A DNA stretch of 64,000 bases from Saccoglossus kowalevskii (GCF_000003605.2 NW_003136331.1:203127-267126); one strand, 5' to 3'; shown: positions 1 through 13,391, counted from the first letter of the stretch. Numbers and translations: made by a program. Notes: a model not told the origin generated them from the letters alone.

Positions 1-3000
1 AATCAGGGTAACACTGTGGTGGTGTGTATGCACCAACCCAATCAGGATAACACTGTTGTGGTGTGTATGTACCAACCCAATCAGGATAACACTGTGGTGG
101 TGTGTATGTACCAACCCAATCAGGATAACACTGTGGTGGTGTGTATGCACCAACCCAATCAGGGTAACACTGTGGTGGTGTGTATGTACCAACCCAATCA
201 GGATAACACTGTGGTGGTGTGTATCAACCAACCCAATCAGGATAACACTGTGGTGGTGTGTATGCACCAACCCAATCAGGGTAACACTGTGGTGGTGTGT
301 ATGTACCAACCCAATCAGGGTAACACTGTGGTGGTGTGTATGTACCAACCCAATCAGGATAACACTGTGGTGGTGTGTATGTACCAACTCAATCAGGGTA
401 ACACTGTGGTGGTGTGTATGTACCAACCCAATCAGGATAACACTGTGGTGGTGTGTATGCACCAACCCAATCAGGATAACACTGTGGTGGTGGTGTGTAT
501 GTACCAACCCAATCAGGATAACACTGTGGTGGTGTGTATGTACCAACCCAATCAGGATAACACTGTGGTGGTGTGTATGCACCAACCCAATCAGGGTAAC
601 ACTGTGGTGGTGTATATGTACCAACCCAATCAGGATAACACTGTGGTGGTGTGTATGCACCAACCCAATCAGGGTAACACTGTGGTGGTGTGTATGCACC
701 AACCCAATCAGCATAACACTGTTGTGGTGTGTATGTACCAACCCAATCAGGATAACACTGTGGTGGTGTGTATGTACCAACCCAATCAGGATAACACTGT
801 GGTGGTGTGTATGCACCAACCCAATCAGGGTAACACTGTGGTGGTGTGTATGTACCAACCCAATCAGGATAACACTGTGGTGGTGTGTATGTACCAACCC
901 AATCAGGATAACACTGTGGTGGTGTGTATGCACCAACCCAATCAGGGTAACACTGTGGTGGTGTGTATGTACCAACCCAATCAGGGTAACACTGTGGTGG
1001 TGTGTATGTACCAACCCAATCAGGATAACACTATGGTGGTGTGTATGTACCAACCCAATCAGGATAACACTGTGGTGGTGTGTATGTACCAACTCAATCA
1101 GGGTAACACTGTGGTGGTGTGTATGTACCAACCCAATCAGGATAACACTGTGGTGGTGTGTATGCACCAACCCAATCAGGATAACACTGTGGTGGTGGTG
1201 TGTATGTACCAACCCAATCAGGATAACACTGTGGTGGTGTGTATGTACCAACCCAATCAGGATAACACTGTGGTGGTGTGTATGCACCAACCCAATCAGG
1301 GTAACACTGTGGTGGTGTATATGTACCAACCCAATCAGGATAACACTGTGGTGGTGTGTATGCACCAACCCAATCAGGGTAACACTGTGGTGGTGTGTAG
1401 GTACCAACCCAATCAGGATAACACTGTGGTGGTGTGTATGCACCAACCCAATCAGGATAACACTATGGTGGTGTGTATGTACCAACCCAATCAGGATAAC
1501 ACTGTGGTGGTGTGCATGTACCAACCCAATCAGGATAACACTATGGTGGTGTGTATGTACCAACCCAAACAGGATAACACTGTGGTGGTGTGCATGTACC
1601 AACCCAATCAGGATAACACTGTGGTGGTGTGTATGTACCAACCCAATCAGGATAACACTGTGGTGGTGTGTATGTACCAACCCAATCAGGATAACACTGT
1701 GGTGGTGTGTATGCACCAACCCAATCAGGGTAACACTGTGGTGGTGTGTATGCACCAACCCAATCAGGATAACACTGTGGTGGTGTGTATGTACCAACCC
1801 AATCAGGATAACACTGTGGTGGTGTGTATGTACCAACCCAATCAGGATAACACTGTGGTGGTGTGTATGCACCAACCCAATCAGGATAACACTGTGGTGG
1901 TGTGTATGCACCAACCCAATCAGGATAACACTATGGTGGTGTGTATGTACCAACCCAATCAGGATAACACTGTGGTGGTGTGCATGTACCAACCCAATCA
2001 GGATAACACTGTGGTGGTGTGTATGTACCAACCCAATCAGGATAACACTGTGGTGGTGTGTATGTACCAACCCAATCAGGATAACACTGTGGTGGTGTGT
2101 ATGCACCAACCCAATCAGGGTAACACTGTGGTGGTGTGTATGTACCAACCCAATCAGGATAACACTATGGTGGTGTGTATGTACCAACCCAATCAGGATA
2201 ACACTGTGGTGGTGTGTATGTACCAACTCAATCAGGGTAACACTGTGGTGGTGTGTATGTACCAACCCAATCAGGGTAACACTGTGGTGGTGTGTATGTA
2301 CCAACTCAATCAGGATAACACTGTGGTGGTGTGTATGTACCAACCTAATCAGGATAACACTATGGTGGTGTGTATGTACCAACCCAATCAGGATAACACT
2401 GTGGTGGTGTGTATGCACCAACCCAATCAGGATAACACTGTGGTGGTGTGATGTACCAACCCAATCAGGATAACACTGTGGTGGTGTGCATGTACCAACC
2501 CAATCAGGGTAACACTGTGGTGGTGTGTATGTACCAACCCAATCAGGATAACACTGTGGTGGTGTGTATGCACCAACCCAATCAGGGTAACACTGTGGTG
2601 GTGTGTATGTACCAACCCAATCAGAATAACACTGTGGTGGTGTGTATGTACCAACCCAATCAGGGTAACACTGTGGTGGTGTGTATGTACCAACCCAATC
2701 AGGATAACACTGTGGTGGTGTGTATGTACCAACCCAATCAGGATAACACTGTGGTGGTGTGTATGTACCAACCCAATCAGGATAACACTATGGTGGTGTG
2801 TATGTACCAACCCAATCAGGATAACACTGTGGTGGTGTGTATGTACCAACCCAATCAGAATAACACTGTGGTGGTGTGTATGTACCAACCCAATCAGGGT
2901 AACACTGTGGTGGTGTGTATGTACCAACCCAATCAGGATAACACTATGGTGGTGTGTATGTACCAACCCAATCAGGATAACACTGTGGTGGTGTGATGTA

Positions 3001-6000
3001 CCAACCAAATCAAGATAACACTGTGGTGGTGTGATGTACCAACCCAATCAGGATAACACTGTGGTGGTGTGTATGTACCAACCCAATCAGAATAACACTG
3101 TGGTGGTGTGTATGTACCAACCCAATCAGGATAACACTGTGGTGGTGTGTATGTACCAACCCAATCAGGATAACACTGTGGTGGTGTGTATGTACCAACC
3201 CAATCAGGATAACACTGTGGTGGTGTGTATGTACCAACCCAATCAGGATAACACTGTGGTGGTGTGTATGCACCAACCCAATCAGGGTAACACTGTGGTG
3301 GTGTGTATGTACCAACTCAATCAGGGTAACACTGTGGTGGTGTGTATGTACCAACCCAATCAGGATAACACTGTGGTGGTGTGTATGCACCAACCCAATC
3401 AGGGTAACACTGTGGTGGTGTGTATGTACCAACCCAATCAGGATAACACTGTGGTGGTGTGTATGTACCAACCCAATCAGGATAACACTGTGGTGGTGTG
3501 TATGCACCAACCCAATCAGGGTAACACTGTGGTGGTGTGTATGTACCAACCCAATCAGGATAACACTGTGGTGGTGTGTATGTACCAACCCAATCAGGAT
3601 AACACTGTGGTGGTGTGTATGCACCAACCCAATCAGGGTAACACTGTGGTGGTGTGTATGTACCAACCCAATCAGGGTAACACTGTGGTGGTGTGTATGT
3701 ACCAACCCAATCAGGATAACACTATGGTGGTGTGTATGTACCAACCCAATCAGGATAACACTGTGGTTGTGTGTATGTACCAACTCAATCAGGGTAACAC
3801 TGTGGTGGTGTGTATGTACCAACCCAATCAGGATAACACTGTGGTGGTGTGTATGCACCAACCCAATCAGGGTAACACTGTGGTGGTGTGTATGTACCAA
3901 CCCAATCAGGATAACACTGTGGTGGTGTGTATGTACCAACCCAATCAGGATAACACTGTGGTGGTGTGTATGCACCAACCCAATCAGGGTAACACTGTGG
4001 TGGTGTGTATGTACCAACCCAATCAGGATAACACTATGGTTGTGTGTATGTACCAACCCAATCAGGAAAGCACTGTGGTGGTGTGTATGTACCAACTCAA
4101 TCAGGGTAACACTGTGGTGGTGTGTATGTACCAACCCAATCAGGATAACACTGTGGTGGTGTGTATGCACCAACCCAATCAGGGTAACACTGTGGTGGTG
4201 TGTATGTACCAAGCCAATCAGGATAACACTGCGGTGGTGTGTATGTACCAACCCAATCAGGATAACACTGTGGTGGTGTGCATGTACCAACCCAATCAGG
4301 ATAACACTGTGGTGGTGTGTATGTACCAACCCAATCAGGATAACACTGTGGTGGTGTGTATGTACCAACCCAATCAAGATAACACTGTGGTGGTGTGTAT
4401 GTACCAAACCCAATCATGATAACACTATGGTTGGTGGGTGTGTATGTACCAACCCCAATCAGGGTATCACTTTCGGTGGTGTGTATGTACCAACCCCAAT
4501 CATGAAAAAAACTATGGTGGTGTGTATGTACCAACCCACTCAAGATAACACTGCGGTGGTGTGCATGTACCAACTCAATCAGGATAACACTGTGGTGGTG
4601 TGTATGTACCAACCCAATCAGGATAACACTGTGGTGGTGTGTATGCACCAACCCAATCAGGGTAACACTGTGGTGGTGTGTATGTACCAAGCCAATCAGG
4701 ATAACACTGTGGTGGTGTGTATGTACCAACCCAATCAGGATAACACTGCGGTGGTGTGTATGTACCAACCCAATCAGGATAACACTGTGGTGGTGTGCAT
4801 GTACCAACCCAATCAGGATAACACTGTGGTGGTGTGTATGTACCAACCCAATCAGGATAACACTGTGGTGGTGTGTATGTACCAACCTAATCATGGTAAC
4901 ACTGTGGTGTTGTGTATGTACCAACCCAATCAGGATAACACTATGGTGGTGTGTATGCACCAACCCAATCAGGGTAACACTGTGGTGGTGTGTATGTACC
5001 AACCCAATCAGGATAACACTGTGGTGGTGTGTATGTACCAACCCAATCAGGATAACACTGTGGTGGTGTGTATGTACCAACCCAATCAGGATAACACTGT
5101 GGTGGTGTGTATGTACCAACCCAATCAGGATAACACTGTGGTGGTGTGTATGTACCAACCCAATCAGGATAACACTGTGGTGGTGTGTATGCACCAACCC
5201 AATCAGGGTAACACTGTGGTGGTGTGTATGTACCAACCCAATCAGGATAACACTGTGGTGGTGTGTATGTACCAACCCAATCAGGATAACACTGTGGTGG
5301 TGTGTATGCACCAACCCAATCAGGGTAACACTGTGGTGGTGTGTATGTACCAACCCAATCAGGGTAACACTGTGGTGGTGTGTATGTACCAACCCAATCA
5401 GGATAACACTATGGTGGTGTGTATGTACCAACCCAATCAGGATAACACTGTGGTGGTGTGTATGTACCAACTCAATCAGGGTAACACTGTGGTGGTGTGT
5501 ATGTACCAACCCAATCAGGATAACACTGTGGTGGTGTGTATGCACCAACCCAATCAGGGTAACACTGTGGTGGTGTGTATGTACCAACCCAATCAGGATA
5601 ACACTGTGGTGGTGTGTATGCACCAACCCAATCAGGATAACACTGTGGTGGTGTGTATGTACCAACCCAATCAGGATAACACTGTGGTGGTGTGCATGTA
5701 CCAACCCAATCAGGATAACACTGTGGTGGTGTGTATGTACCAACCCAATCAGGATAACACTGTGGTGGTGTGTATGTACCAACCCAATCAGGATAACACT
5801 GTGGTGGTGTGTATGTACCAACCCGATCAGGGTAACACTGTGGTGGTGTGTATGTACCAACCCCAATCAGGGTAACACTGTGGTGGTGTGCATGTACCAC
5901 CCCAATCAGGATTAACACTGTGGTGGTGTGCATGTACCAACCCAATCAGGGTAACACTGTGGTGGTGTGTATGTACCAACCCAATCAGGATAACACTGTG

Positions 6001-9000
6001 GTGGGTGTATGTACCAACCCAATCAGGGTAACACTGTGGTGGTGTACATGTACCAACCCAATCAGGGTAACACTGTGGTGGTGTGTATGTACCAACCCAA
6101 TCAGGGTAACACTATGGTGGTGTGTATGTACCAACCCAATCAGGATAACACTGTGGTGGTGTGCATGTACCAACCCAATCAGGATAACACTGTGGTGGTG
6201 TGTATGCACCAACCCAATCAGGGTAACACTGTGGTGGTGTGCATGTACCAACCCAATCAGGGTAACACTGTGGTGGTGTGTATGTACCAACCCAATCAGG
6301 GTAACACTATGGTGGTGTGTATGTACCAACCCAATCAGGATAACACTGTGGTGGTGTGCATGTACCAACCCAATCAGGGTAACACTGTGGTGGTGTGCAT
6401 GTACCAACCCAATCAGGGTAACACTGTGGTGGTGTGTATGTACCAACCCAATCAGGGTAACACTATGGTGGTGTGTATGTACCAACCCAATCAGGATAAC
6501 ACTGTGGTGGTGTATATGTACCAACCCAATCAGGATAACACTGTGGTGGTGTGTATGTACCAACCCAATCAGGGTAACACTGTGGTGGTGTGCATGTACC
6601 AACCCAATCAGGATAACACTGTGGTGGTGTGTATGTACCAACCCAATCAGGGTAACACTGTGGTGGTGTGTATGTACCAACCCAATCAGGGTAACACTGT
6701 GGTGGTGTGCATGTACCAACCCAATCAGGGTAACACTGTGGTGGTGTGTATGTACCAACCCAATCAGGGTAACACTATGGTGGTGTGTATGTACCAACCC
6801 AATCAGGATAACACTGTTGTGGTGTGTATGTACCAACCCAATCAGGATAACACTGTGGTGGTGTGCATGTACCAACCCAATCAGGATAACACTGTGGTGG
6901 TGGTGTGTATGTACCAACCCAATCAGGATAACACTGTGGTGGTGTGTATGTACCAACCCAATCAGGATAACACTGTGGTGGTGTGTATGTACCAACCCAA
7001 TCAGGATAACACTGTGGTGGTGTGTATGTACCGACCCAATCAGGATAACACTGTGGTGGTGTGCATGTACCAACCCAATCAGGATAACACTGTGGTGGTG
7101 TGTATGTACCAACCCAATCAGGATAACACTGTGGTGGTGTGTATGTACCAACCCAATCAGGATAACACTGTGGTGGTGTGTATGTACCAACCCAATCAGG
7201 ATAACACTGTGGTGGTGTGTATGCACCAACCCAATCAGGATAACACTGTGGTGGTGTGCATGTACCAACCCAATCAGGATAACACTGTGGTGGTGTGCAT
7301 GTACCAACCCAATCAGGATAACACTGTGGTGGTGTGTATGTACCAACCCAATCAGGATAACACTGTAGTGGTGTGATGTACCAACCCAATCAAGATAACA
7401 CTGTAGTGGTGTGATGTACCAACCCAATCAAGATAACACTGTGGTGGTGTCTATGTACCAACCCAATCAGGATAACACTGTGGTGGGTGTATGTACCAAC
7501 CCAATCAGGATAACACTGTAGTGGTGTGATGTACCAACCCAATCAAGATAACACTGTGGTGGTGTCTATGTACCAACCCAATCAGGATAACACTGTGGTG
7601 GGTGTATGTACCAACCCAATCAGGATAACACTGCGGTGGTGTGTATGTACCAACCCAATCAGGATAACACTGTGGTGGTGTGCATGTACCAACCCAATCA
7701 GGATAACACTGTGGTGGTGTGTATGTACCAACCCAATCAGGATAACACTGTGGTGGTGTGTATGTACCAACCCAATCAGGGTAACACTGTGGTGGTGTGT
7801 ATGTACCAACCCAATCAGGATAACACTATGGTGGTGTGTATGCACCAACCCAATCAGGGTAACACTGTGGTGGTGTGTATGTACCAACCCAATCAGGATA
7901 ACACTATGGTGGTGTGTATGTACCAACCCAATCAGGATAACACTGTGGTGGTGTGCATGTACCAACCCAATCAGGACAACACTGTGGTGGTGTGTATGTA
8001 CCAACCCAATCAGGATAACACTGTGGTGGTGTGTATGTACCAACCCAATCAGGATAACACTGTGGTGGTGTGTATGTACCAACCCAATCAGGATAACACT
8101 GTGGTGGTGTGTATGTACCAACCCAATCAGAATAACTCTGTGGTGTTGTGTATGTACCAACCCAATCAGGATAACACTGTGGTGGTGTGTATGCACCAAC
8201 CCAATCAGGGTAACACTGTGGTGGTGTGCATGTACCAACCCAATCAGGATAACACTGTGGTGGTGTGTATGCACCAACCCAATCAGGGTAACACTGTGGT
8301 GGTGTGTATGTACCAACCCAATCAGGATAACACTGTGGTGGTGTGTATGCACCAACCCAATCAGGATAACACTGTGGTGGTGTGTATGTACCAACCCAAT
8401 CAGGATAACACTGTGGTGGTGTGTATGTACCAACCCAATCAGGATAACACTGTGGTGGTGTGTATGTACCAACCCAATCAGGATAACACTGTGGTGGTGT
8501 GTATGCACCAACCCAATCAGGATAAAACTGCGGTGGTGTGCATGTACCAACCCAATCAGGATAACACTGTGGTGGTGTGTATGTACCAACCCAATCAGGA
8601 TAACACTGTGGTGGTGTGTATGCACCAACCCAATCAGGGTAACACTGTGGTGGTGTGTATGTACCAACCCAATCAGGGTAACACTGTGGTGGTGTGTATG
8701 TACCAACCCAATCAGGATAACACTGTGGTGGTGTGTATGTACCAACTCAATCAGGGTAACACTGTGGTGGTGTGTATGTACCAACCCAATCAGGATAACA
8801 CTGTGGTGGTGTGTATGCACCAACCCAATCAGGGTAACACTGTGGTGGTGTGTAGGTACCAACCCAATCAGGATAACACTGTGGTGGTGTGTATGCACCA
8901 ACCCAATCAGGATAACACTATGGTGGTGTGTATGTACCAACCCAATCAGGATAACACTGTGGTGGTGTGCATGTACCAACCCAATCAGGATAACACTATG

Positions 9001-12000
9001 GTGGTGTGTATGTACCAACCCAAACAGGATAACACTGTGGTGGTGTGCATGTACCAACCCAATCAGGATAACACTGTGGTGGTGTGTATGTACCAACCCA
9101 ATCAGGATAACACTGTGGTGGTGTGTATGTACCAACCCAATCAGGATAACACTGTGGTGGTGTGTATGCACCAACCCAATCAGGGTAACACTGTGGTGGT
9201 GTGTATGCACCAACCCAATCAGGATAACACTGTGGTGGTGTGTATGTACCAACCCAATCAGGATAACACTGTGGTGGTGTGTATGTACCAACCCAATCAG
9301 ATAACACTGTGGTGGTGTGTATGCACCAACCCAATCAGATAATACTGTGGTGGTGTGTATGCACCAACCCAATCAGATAACACTTGTGGGGTGGTGTGTA
9401 TGTACCAACCCAATCAGAATAACACTGTGGTGGTGTGTATGTACCAACCCAATCAGGATAACACTGCGGTGGTGTGTATGTACCAACCCAATCAGGATAA
9501 CACTGTGGTGGTGTGCATGTACCAACCCAATCAGGATAACACTGTGGTGGTGTGTATGTACCAACCCAATCAGGATAACACTGTGGTGGTGTGTATGTAC
9601 CAACCCAATCAGGATAACACTGTGGTGGTGTGCATGTACCAACCCAATCAGGATAACACTGTGGTGGTGTGTATGTACCAACCCAATCAGGATAACACTG
9701 TGGTGGTGTGTATGTACCAACCCAATCAGGATAACACTGTGGTGGGTGTATGTACCAACCCAATCAGAATAACACTGTGGTGGTGTGTATGTACCAACCC
9801 AATCAGGATAACACTGTGGTGGGTGTATGTACCAACCCAATCAGGATAACACTGTGGTGGTGTGTATGTACCAACCCAATCAGGATAACACTGTGGTGGT
9901 GTGTATGTACCAACCCAATCAGGATAACACTGTGGTGGTGTGTATGTACCAACCCAATCAGGATAACACTGTGGTGGTGTGCATGTACCAACCCAATCAG
10001 GATAACACTGTGGTGGTGTGTATGTACCAACCTAATCAGGATAACACTGTGGTGGTGTGTATGCACCAACCCAATCAGGATAACAGTGTGGTGGTGTGTA
10101 TGTACCAACCTAATCAGGATAACACTGTGGTGGTGTGTATGTACCAACCCAATCAGGATAACACTGTAGTGGTGTGTATGTACCAACCCAATCAGGATAA
10201 CACTGTGGTGTTGTGCATGTACCAACCCAATCAGGATAACACTGTGGTGGTGTGTATGTACCAACCCAATCAGGATAACACTGTGGTGGTGTGTATGTAC
10301 CAACCCAATCAGGATAACACTGTAGTGGTGTGATGTACCAACCCAATCAAGATAACACTGTGGTGGTGTCTATGTACCAACCCAATCAGGATAACACTGT
10401 GGTGGGTGTATGTACCAACCCAATCAAGATAACACTGTGGTGGTGTCTATGTACCAACCCAATCAGGATAACACTGTGGTGGTGTGCATGTACCAACCCA
10501 ATCAGGATAACACTGCGGTGGTGTGCATGTACCAACCCAATCAGGATAACACCGTGGTGGGTGTATGTACCAACCCAATCAGAATAACACTGCGGTGGTG
10601 TGTATGTACCAACCCAATCAGGATAACACTGTGGTGGTGTGTATGTACCAACCCAATCAGGATAACACTGTGGTGGGTGTATGTACCAACCCAATCAGAA
10701 TAACACTGTGGTGGTGTGTATGTACCAACCCAATCAGGATAACACTGTGGGGTGGTGTGTATGCACCAACCCAATCAGAATAACACTGTGGTGGTGTGTA
10801 TGTACCAACCCAATCAGGATAACACTGCGGTGGTGTGTATGTACCAACCCAATCAGGATAACACTGTGGTGGTGTGCATGTACCAACCCAATCAGGATAA
10901 CACTGTGGTGGTGTGTATGTACCAACCCAATCAGGATAACACTGTGGTGGTGTGTATGTACCAACCCAATCAGGATAACACTGTGGTGGTGTGCATGTAC
11001 CAACCCAATCAGGATAACACTGTGGTGGTGTGTATGTACCAACCCAATCAGGATAACACTGTGGTGGTGTGTATGTACCAACCCAATCAGGATAACACTG
11101 TGGTGGGTGTATGTACCAACCCAATCAGAATAACACTGTGGTGGTGTGTATGTACCAACCCAATCAGGATAACACTGTGGTGGGTGTATGTACCAACCCA
11201 ATCAGGATAACACTGTGGTGGTGTGTATGTACCAACCCAATCAGGATAACACTGTGGTGGTGTGTATGCACCAACCCAATCAGGGTAACACTGTGGTGGT
11301 GTGTATGTACCAACCTAATCAGGATAACACTGTGGTGGTGATGTGTATGTACCAACCCAATCAGAATAACACTGTGGTGGTGTCTATGTATCAACCCAAT
11401 CAGGATAACACTGTGGTGGGTGTATGTACCAACCCAATCAGAATAACACTGTGGTGGTGTGTATGTACCAACCCAATCAGGATAACACTGTGGTGGTGTG
11501 TATGTACCAACCCAATCAGGATAACACTGTGGTGGTGTGTATGTACCAACCCAATCAGGATAACACTGTGGTGGTGTGTATGTACCAACCCAATCAGGAT
11601 AACACTGTGGTGGTGTGTATGCACCAACCCAATCAGGGTAACACTGTGGTGGTGTGTATGTACCAACTCAATCAGGGTAACACTGTGGTGGTGTGTATGT
11701 ACCAACCCAATCAGGATAACACTGTGGTGGTGTGTATGCACCAACCCAATCAGGGTAACACTGTGGTGGTGTGTATGTACCAACCCAATCAGGATAACAC
11801 TGTGGTGGTGTGTATGTACCAACCCAATCAGGATAACACTGTGGTGGTGTGTATGCACCAACCCAATCAGGGTAACACTGTGGTGGTGTGTATGTACCAA
11901 CCCAATCAGGATAACACTATGGTTGTGTGTATGTACCAACCCAATCAGGAAAGCACTGTGGTGGTGTGTATGTACCAACTCAATTAGGGTAACACTGTGG

Positions 12001-12164
12001 TGGTGTGTATGTACCAACCCAATCAGGATAACACTGTGGTGGTGTGTATGCACCAACCCAATCAGGGTAACACTGTGGTGGTGTGTATGTACCAAGCCAA
12101 TCAGGATAACACTGTGGTGGTGTGTATGTACCAACCCAATCAGGATAACACTGCGGTGGTGTGT
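1..12164. repeat. Giant 39-bp minisatellite array (about 310 units)
   Basis: This is an uninterrupted head-to-tail array of a 39-bp unit, built from pieces such as ACCAACCCAATCAGG, ATAACACTGTGG and TGGTGTGTATGT. It starts inside a unit at the window edge and is cut off by an N gap, so the true array is longer. Common variants are transitions: GGATAAC/GGGTAAC, GTATGTACC/GTATGCACC, TGTGTATG/TGTGCATG and CTGTGG/CTATGG or CTGCGG. Rare units are 42 bp (an extra GTG, near 490 and 1195) or 37-38 bp (GTGGGTGTATG forms from 5997 onward, and shortened units near 9300-9390). Because 39 is divisible by three and the unit has stops in only one frame per strand, four of six frames stay open for kilobases, reading MYQPNQDNTVVVC, TNPIRITLWWCVC, HTHHHSVILIGLV and TYTPPQCYPDWVG. 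No frame is favoured, unit-length changes shift the frame, and substitutions ignore amino-acid class, so I treat it as non-coding. Confidence 0.97.
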
Positions 12165-12214
12165 NNNNNNNNNNNNNNNNNNNNNNNNNNNNNNNNNNNN
12201 NNNNNNNNNNNNNN
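12165..12214. other. Assembly gap (50 N)
   Basis: Exactly 50 N separate the 39-bp array from unique sequence. The right boundary of the array is hidden here. The equal size of this gap and the one at 54467-54516 suggests a fixed-length placeholder, so the real missing length is unknown. Confidence 0.99.
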
Positions 12215-13202
12215 TTCTAGTGTAATGTTCCCGTGATATACCGTTCTTAATGTCCATGTGGTCTAAATGTTTGCCCTCTTGGCAGGTTGGGGTATCGTAC
12301 TTGATATCATTGTGTTGTTGGTACTGACAAACAATTAACGCAATACAATGCAATTAGCAGTGTCGTTAGATTAAGTAGTGATTACCCAATAACGTTCATT
12401 TGGCTTTTATTTCTTTTAAAGAGTAGTTCATAATGAAGTCAGTGGGTGGCGAATACAAACTCTGGTCGGCTAATAAAGACAATTACAAAACATTCCCACA
12501 GACTAATTGATTAAAATACAGATAGTTTTACAAACAGCTTAACAGCTTTAAACAGTCCAGTAATGGAGCGCAGTTGGCGAATTATCAACTGTTAAAACAG
12601 TTCTTTGAAACTTGATAACAATTAATGCGCAACTTTGATAGTGAACCCAAACTGTGCGTTGCTTTTTTTAATGAGAAAAAAATAAAATATTTTGTAGTCG
12701 TGATTTTTTTTCGAACAAACTAAAAAATACAGTGGGAGTAAAGCACTAAATTGGATATACCAGCGATGCATAATATTGAAAATCCGTGGTATGTAGGATG
12801 CAGGTTACACCCTGGGAGAGAACTTCACGGAGTTTACACGTATGAGGGCGATAATTCCGTTTAAATGTAGTTAGTATACATAACTCTGTCATTCTACAAA
12901 AAATAACTTCTAAGTAATATACTACTGACACAGATGGCATGTTGAGGCTCAATGATCAGATTAAAATAACGGTTAACATGTACAGTTAATTTCTAACGAA
13001 TTGGATGGCCATCTAGCGTAGAAACTAAAAGTTGGCTTGATTGAAAAGTGGGCAAACAAACAAGCTTCTAAAATCATTGAGTTATTCGGTACACAAATAA
13101 TCAATCGGCCAATGTGTGTGTCTGTGTACTATGTTGTATCAAATTCCTTTAATATGTCCAAACACTAAAGTGCCGCTTTTGAAGTTGTGTGGAAGTCCAT
13201 CG

Positions 13203-13391
13203 GTAGTCTCCGCCCCCATAATTTGCCATCCAAACAGGCTGCGTATTGAATTTCGAACGAGGTAAGTAATACCGCACAACTAAACCCCCACCTCGGGTAC
13301 ATCAAAGAAACTTCTGTATTTTTCGTCGGGAATTATGGGATAGCCAGGGCGGGGATGTTCGCTGATGCGGCAACTTATTGGCGGAGACTAC
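13203..13391. mobile_element. Candidate MITE / foldback element with TA flanks
   Basis: GTAGTCTCCGCC at 13203-13214 is the exact reverse complement of GGCGGAGACTAC at 13380-13391. The similarity continues inward imperfectly (CATAATTTGCC against GGCAACTTATT), giving terminal inverted repeats of about 20 bp. If the outer TA on each side is the target duplication, the element is about 183 bp and begins GTCTCC, which is the layout of Tc1/mariner-type non-autonomous elements. There is no transposase frame inside. The family is unassigned, and a chance inverted repeat is the alternative. Confidence 0.4.

Noticed and set aside
1-12164. CRISPR-like array
   Set aside because: The units are contiguous and nearly identical with no unique spacers, and the context is an animal genome. 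It is a minisatellite.
16-12353. Giant open frames on both strands (up to 811 codons) as repeat-protein genes
   Set aside because: They exist in four frames at once only because a stop-free 39-bp unit is a multiple of three. Unit-length variants shift the frame, there is no conserved non-repeat part, and substitutions show no coding constraint.
13230-13270. GAG|GTAAGT donor at about 13260 as the end of AP-2 exon 1
   Set aside because: The phase-0 frame that would join exon 2 has a stop a few codons upstream and no AP-2-like residues. It also lies inside the candidate MITE.
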